This document shows, piece by piece, positions 58,801 to 64,000 of a stretch of DNA of 64,000 nt. The translations under genes were made by a program, and so were the position numbers. The stretch is from Antitrichia curtipendula (taxonomy: Eukaryota > Streptophyta > Bryopsida > Hypnales > Leucodontaceae): contig OX579636.1 in NCBI GenBank assembly GCA_951230915.1, positions 22,875,567 to 22,939,566 of the forward strand, read 5' to 3'. The stretch's first letter is position 1; each line of letters starts with the position of its first letter. The notes under the pieces were generated by a model. That model had not been told where the DNA came from. It made no database searches and was given only the letters and a program-made list of their open reading frames with translations.

Positions 58801-60690
58801 GAAGAGTAGTTAAAGAAGACAAATTCCCTACTTCTTTGGACAAGGCTACCAACCTTGAACAATACCCCAAATAGAGAGTGGTCAAGGAAGACAAGTTCCC
58901 TACTTCTTTTGGCAAGGTTGCCAACCTTGAACAATATCCCAAATAGAGAGTGGTCAAGGAAGACAAGTTCCCTACTTCTTTTGGCAAGGTTGCCAACCTT
59001 GAACAATATCCCAAATAGAGAGCGGTCAAGGAAGACAAGTTCCCCACTTCTTTTGGCAAAGTCGCCAAGCTTGAACAAATACTCAAATCTAGAGTGGTTA
59101 AGGAAGATAAATTCCCCACTTCATTTGGCAAGGCCATTAAGCTTGAACACCCTTTCAATTCCAGAGTAGTTAAAGAAAATAGGTTCCCTACTTCCTTTGG
59201 CAGGGTTGTTAAGCGTGAACAATAACTTAGATTTAGTCGCAACAAGGTATTGCTTGATGCAAAAGAATTTGGTGATTGTATGAGGAAATCAAGCCCTACT
59301 AGATCAAGAATCTTTAGTGATGCACGTGTACCACAAAAATTTGATACCTTGGTGCGCAAAGTCGCTAAAGATTTTGATGAAAGTGTATATGGCAATCTAA
59401 TTGAATATTGAGAGTTTTCTATAAGAATTGTCTCCAATTGAGAACAATGTGAAGCTACTTCCAGTATGAAATCCAAATTGTTAGCAAGCGCTTCAAAATT
59501 GCCCAAAGTATTAACCAAAATCAATAAATGAAGTTTTTTGAAATCAAAACTTTGGTCATGTTTCAACAAAGGCATATGATACTTCATAACCCCTTGCAAA
59601 GAAATTTCTTCAAGAACTTCAGCATTCTGCATTCAAAGAAACAATAGTTAGTTATAATATAATACAACTTGAAGCAAAGGCTTCAAATAAGGATTATTTT
59701 GCCTAAAATATTTCAAAACTCCTAATTCTTAAATTAATATGGGGTTGGATATTCACTAATCGCATTCAAATAAATATATGAAAAAATTCAATTTTACTAA
59801 TGCCAATCACACTAATAGATAAAAATACCTTGTTTGAAAAGCCACTTTCAGGTATCGTAGATGCTTTCCAAATTCTTGTATCATTGGCAATCATTCGGCC
59901 CATGTCACGCAGTTGGTCATGCATCTCTAGAATGTCACCATCTCCACTGACCTTCAACAATGACATGTCGATCAATCTTTCGAATTCACCCATTGGAAGG
60001 ATGCCATCTTTGGACCACAAGGGCAAGATCCTTGTTTTTGATATGCCATATGGATATACATCTCGACAAAAAAAACATGCCATGTCCAAAAACATCCTCT
60101 TTTCAATACCATCATTCAATCCGTCAAAGCTTATTTTCAAGGTATTCCAAATCTCTTCATCACCATCCAAATTCTTTCCTCTTGCCATCCTTTGTAGTGC
60201 TCGTTCCCAACTTCGCAACCTCTCTCTATTGCGGAGAAATGCACCCATTACTTTCAAACTCAAAGGCAAGCCATTGCAAGCTTCCACAATATGTTTACGC
60301 AATGCCACAAAGTCCGGTGATATAGAAGCAACACCCCAACAAAGGTGAGAGGTGAAAAGTGTTGTTGCTGCCTGTTCACGCAACAATTCAACATCCAACC
60401 TTCCCTCAATGCCCACAAATGATTTTACAGTATTCCATTGGCGTGTTGTGATAATTATTGTGGTACCTTTGCTAGCTTGAATGGTGCCAAGGGGTACAAT
60501 ATCATGCAATAGAGTTTCTTTGCTGATATCATCCAATATTAAAATAATCTTCTTTCTAATGAAGATTTCCTTCATCATCTCTTGAGCATCTTCCAAATTC
60601 TTGGGTTTCATATGATCAATTCCTAGTTTTGGTAAGACCTTGCACAATATTTCATTGAATTATTTGATTCTTTTGCACAAACATGGAGAC
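55889..60690 (-). pseudogene. NBS-LRR resistance-type gene, split by a CACTA element
   Basis: NB-ARC exon (to 59829), intron 59828-59627, LRR exon from 59626. The NB-ARC part has kinase-2 IILILDDI, RNBS-B TTIIITTRQW, GLPL (CNGLPLSLKVMG), RNBS-D FLDMACFF (TNL-like) and MHD (EMHDQLRDMGR). The P-loop and any TIR domain are missing. Upstream of 60647 there is an in-frame TAA, then a VYKDL-like stretch in another frame. The LRR part is about 27 highly regular 24-residue repeats (LPKEVGNLSSLTTL core): about 17 before and 10 after a 1,273-bp CACTA insert (56771-58043). The frame stops 16 codons into the insert; removing it and one TTT restores the reading frame. A further frameshift occurs near 56014. 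Such proteins sense pathogen effectors; this copy appears non-functional. Confidence 0.88.
56771..58043. mobile_element. CACTA-type non-autonomous element, 1,273 bp, inside the LRR exon
   Basis: Starts CACTATAAGAAACCCGTG and ends GGGTTTTCTTATAGTG, flanked by the 3-bp duplication TTT (56768-56770, 58044-58046), as in CACTA transposons. The inside has no transposase; it is AT-rich with ATGTCA/ACGTGG-like phrases. It interrupts a CTTTGGCAAG motif that recurs in every LRR unit. Confidence 0.92.
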
Positions 60691-61398
60691 TTTTCAAGTC
60701 TTTATATACCCATTGTAAAACTGCTCGCTTATGATGCGGCTCTTGAGAATTCATTGCTCCAAGGCCATTCTATAAGTTGAAAAAACAAATGGATATAGTT
60801 GCCACTTTGGAAAGAGTAAGATAGATATATTTATTGGAAGAGCTCAAGCTGGAAGCGAGAATAGGGATGCAAATCAAAGAATAGTGTTTGCAATTTCGTA
60901 CCTCATTTTAATACATGCAATCACATGAACGACCAAACAAGCTACTTTTATAATCATGCATCTATTTTATAGAACGTTTCAAGACGCTTGACTTTCAATT
61001 GGGATTTCCTTTTCTAAAGCATTGCCATTCGATATAGAAGACTTCAAAAGGGTCATTGCAACTATTGTGCGCAGTCTCCAATGTCTTTCTAAACTTTAAG
61101 TATTCTTGTCTAAAATATTTTGTCTCTATTCATAAGAGTGTATATTCTTATGTTCTTACAAAATTTATAGTTCATTCATATTAAGTCTAAAAATTGTATT
61201 TGTTTTTTTTTAAAACATAGCTAAAATTCTTAATGATTAATGTTCTGAAACCAATTGAAGAAAGAGCCAGCATTTTAAGAGTGTAGAATTTACTTTGGAT
61301 CACAAAGACTTTGGCGCTATAAATTTTTTACTTGTATCCAATTGATTAAAAAATTTATCTTTACTATTTGTATTTGTATGTAGAAAGCAATCAAGTTC
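60691..61398. other. Upstream of the NBS-LRR pseudogene
   Basis: Degenerate remains of the N-terminal part up to about 60770 (possible VYKDLKSL in a shifted frame). Beyond that no TIR or coiled-coil domain is recognisable. Confidence 0.4.
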
Positions 61399-62505
61399 CA
61401 AGTCCCCTAAAGGACCAAATGGCATTTTTTTGGCAATATAGCGATTTTGGGCAGCTCACTACAAATGGAAATTTTATTTTTTTTCTTTGAAAATTTCACA
61501 TAACATGTGCCTAAGGAGTAGCTTTAAGGCCAAACAATTTTCAAAACTTTAGACTACATGGTTAAAAAGTTATTGGATGATATATCATTTTCAACAGTCG
61601 GCAGGTAGCTCAATTTTTTTTTTGAAAAATCACTTTTTAAAAAAACAAAAATTTGAAATTGGTTCTTTCACTACAAGGGAGTAGTGTCAATTCGGACATT
61701 TTTTTGTCAACTTTTTGTCAATTTGGACATTATTTTGTCAATTTTTTGTCACTTCGGACATTTTTTTGATAGAATTATGTCAATTAGGACATTTTAGTCA
61801 ATTAGGACGTGTCAATTTGGACATTGTTTTCTTGTAGTGTTTAGATTTATAGATATGCGTAAAGCTTTGAATTATTCAATTTTTATGTATGAGATAAATT
61901 TTAAGGTGTTCTAGTTTGCGGGCAGTTATGGATTCCCTATTCTAAAATAAACTTAGAAGTCCTTTACTTAATTCAATATTTACTATTTTTTGGAAAAAAT
62001 AAAAGCGTAAAATGTATATTGTTTACTGCAACATTACAACTGTTGGAATTAACATTTTTTTATTCCATAATTAAATTCTTAACAATTTCGTGTTTTGAAT
62101 CATTCTCTACTTCTTTCTGTAACCTATTTTTTTCCTATATGTTGTACAATTCAAAATAATCTGAATTTTTTCAAGCATGTAGCCAAATTGCTTTGAAGAC
62201 TAAATCCAAGGAGTAACCACAATTTTGGACATCTTTCATGTAAATGTGACCTTGTGAAGTGCAACTGTCTGGTTTTTAATAGGGTCAAAAAAAGATTTTT
62301 TGCCAATTCAAATGATAATATCTTGCAATCTACTAGGTGGAAAATTCTGAAATTTTTTCTACATATTTTCAAACAAGTTCACTACGAGATGCTATGGTTA
62401 CATGTGTCCAAAAATGTTTTTTTTCTGAAATTTGATACTTGTACTAGAAATGGCAATTTTGAAGTGCTCTTGGTGAAAACATAGTCTCCAACCTTTAGGG
62501 GTTAA
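61399..62505. mobile_element. TTAA-type element with a nested MITE
   Basis: Left terminus CCCCTAAAGGACC (flanking TTAA decayed), right terminus CCTTTAGGGGTTAA. Collinear with 6541-7477 except for a 171-bp insert at 61669-61839, leaving about 930 bp. Confidence 0.75.
61669..61839. mobile_element. 171-bp CACTA MITE nested in a TTAA element
   Basis: Starts CACTACAAGGG and ends TTCTTGTAGTG, flanked by TTT (61666-61668, 61840-61842). The interior repeats a GTCAATTNGGACATTTT unit several times. The uninterrupted sequence CTCTTTAGATTTATA at 6810-6830 shows the empty site. Confidence 0.92.
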
Positions 62506-62669
62506 AGACTAAACCTAAACTTGATTTTTTATTTTATTCCATTTTTATTTATTTCTAAAGTGACTCTAAAAATTGGTTGTGGTAACTAACTCTAAACATT
62601 TTCATAATATTCTTATTAATTTGGTACAATATCTATGATTCAAATTTTGATAACTTACAACATATTTTG

Positions 62670-63060
62670 TTAACCCCTAAAGGACCAAGCTGCGTTTTTT
62701 GGCAATATAGCGATTTTGGGCAGCTTACTACGGGTGGAGTTTTTATTTTTTATTTTTGAAAATTTTACACAAAATGTGTCCAAGGAGTAGCTTTAAGGCC
62801 CAACAATTTTTGTAACTTTTGACTACATAGTTAAAAAGTTATAGCATGATATGTGGTTTTCTTTGAACTTTGGGCAGCCTGGGCAGTTCAAAAAATTTCT
62901 TTAAAAATGACTTTTAGAAAAAATAAAAATTTGAACTTGGTTCTTTAGATTTATATACACATGGAAAACTTTGAATCATTCAATTTCAATATATGAGTCA
63001 AAAGTTATGAGGATTTTAAGTTTGCGGATAGTCATGGTTTTTAAAGACTTTTGTTTTTGC
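62670..63060. mobile_element. TTAA-type element, truncated
   Basis: Starts TTAACCCCTAAAGGACC and continues AGCGATTTTGGGCAGC as in 61399. The match ends near 63045. Confidence 0.65.
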
Positions 63061-63082
63061 TATGGCAACGGCACATGGCACA

Positions 63083-63410
63083 CTAAGGTAGGAGGTCCAT
63101 AAATGGACCATCTAAGGGCTAGAATTGAATTTGGGGAAGTGAAACATCTTGAAATATTTTTCAGTAAATTTTCTTTGAAAGACAATTCACCCAATTTGTT
63201 TCATATTTTTTGGGGCTTTTTTGGAATTAGTTATAAATGTTGAAGTTGAAATGGCAGAGGGCTCTAAAATGGCGCACCTCCTAAAATATACACTCTCTAT
63301 ACATTGCTGACATTGCTGAAGGCTATAAAAAAGAAATTTGTATAATTAATGTACATTTAAGGAGGTCGTCCATTTTAGAGCACAAGCACTTTTAGAATCC
63401 CCTACCTTAG
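63083..63410. mobile_element. ~328-bp MITE-like element
   Basis: Ends CTAAGGTAGG and CCTACCTTAG are inverted. Inside, GGAGGTCC...GGACC-type and ATGGCGCACCTCC phrases also form inverted pairs. No gene. Target duplication not clear. Confidence 0.5.
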
Positions 63411-64000
63411 CAGATTATTATGGAAGTAGAATAGGAGATCTAGATATAATCATACTCACTAATCATACTACTAAAATCATAATTCTCTCCGTGTTATCAC
63501 AAATGCTACCATTAATAATGGGGGCTCATGCTTGCTATGCTACGCATTCATTGTATCACGTATTAATATTTTCAATCATGTATACATAAAAATAATATTT
63601 TCACAAAATATTATATTACAGAAGTAGAGTAGTGGTTTGCAATCACCTCTGTAATATCACTTTTACAAGCTTTTATGATTTCAAAATTGTATTGCTACTA
63701 CCAAATGATTTGAGAAATTTATTCAATTGAAGCGATTTTGGATTTCATAACAATTAAGTTGTTCATGAAGTTTTTGAAATTTACAAGTTTTTCTTTTCAA
63801 TTCACCAAGTTTTTGGGTTGCCATTGTTCGTAACATTTGAGTCAACTTTTGAATGCATTTGTGTATCTTTTACAGTATTCACCATTGCATATATTTCATT
63901 CATCATTCAATAAATTTCTATTGTACATTTTAACATATGTTTACTTATAAACAAAATTTTACAAAGATTTTCGTAATTTTTATTGAAATTTTTGTTCTAC
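63411..64000. other. Gene-free AT-rich end of window
   Basis: No frame, element boundary or RNA gene recognised. Confidence 0.4.

Noticed and set aside
55830..59169. Plus-strand and other-frame proteins over the LRR region
   Set aside because: Antisense and alternative-frame shadows of the 72-bp LRR repeat, open only because the unit is a multiple of three.

Overview
The window is nuclear DNA of a land plant. The protein genes carry many short GT-AG introns and resemble plant families: a LOS4/RH38-type DEAD-box helicase, a chloroplast-type class I phospholipase A1, tRNA adenosine deaminase 1, an AP2-like protein and an NBS-LRR gene with very regular 24-residue LRRs. Telo-box and TGGGCC promoter motifs support this. 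The very regular LPKEVGNLSSL-type LRRs and the SWIM-type MULE transposase suggest a bryophyte (moss-like) or other seed-free plant rather than a flowering plant; this placement is inference. Spacers are AT-rich and packed with non-autonomous DNA transposons. One 200-base assembly gap is present.

Layout: 1-68 is the 5' end of a minus-strand gene, divergent from the intact helicase gene (2218-5747). 6.5-11.3 kb is repeats: a TTAA-flanked element, an element with 8-bp TSDs and a foldback. 11373-25063 is a 13.7-kb Mutator-like element with inverted ends and a flanking 10-bp direct repeat. It carries a MULE-type transposase gene on the minus strand and, divergent from it, a ten-exon gene joining a ParB/sulfiredoxin-like domain to a DNA-methyltransferase-like domain. 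25-28.4 kb holds possible exon remnants and a large palindrome around the gap. 28.8-30.5 kb is a divergent AP2-like gene. 31-40 kb is repeats. 40679-42508 is a phospholipase A1 gene with a 4-bp frameshifting insertion. 42771-44013 is a second copy of the 8-bp-TSD family. 47178-49117 is TAD1, whose 3' end is not found. 49654-52153 is an unidentified gene with an in-frame stop and a hAT-type MITE inside an exon. 55.9-60.7 kb is an NBS-LRR pseudogene split by a 1.27-kb CACTA element. The right end is TTAA elements, one with a nested CACTA MITE.

The main result is the 13.7-kb MULE pairing a transposase with a spliced ParB-like/methyltransferase-like fusion. ParB-methyltransferase fusions are familiar from prokaryotic mobile DNA, so a spliced version between the ends of a plant Mutator-type element is unusual. 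It may be a DNA-modification or epigenetic partner of the transposon, although methyltransferase motif IV is not canonical. Several insertions can be read at base-pair level because target duplications are intact and removing the insert restores the reading frame. Frameshifts in the transposase, the ParB-like gene and the phospholipase could be real decay or assembly error.
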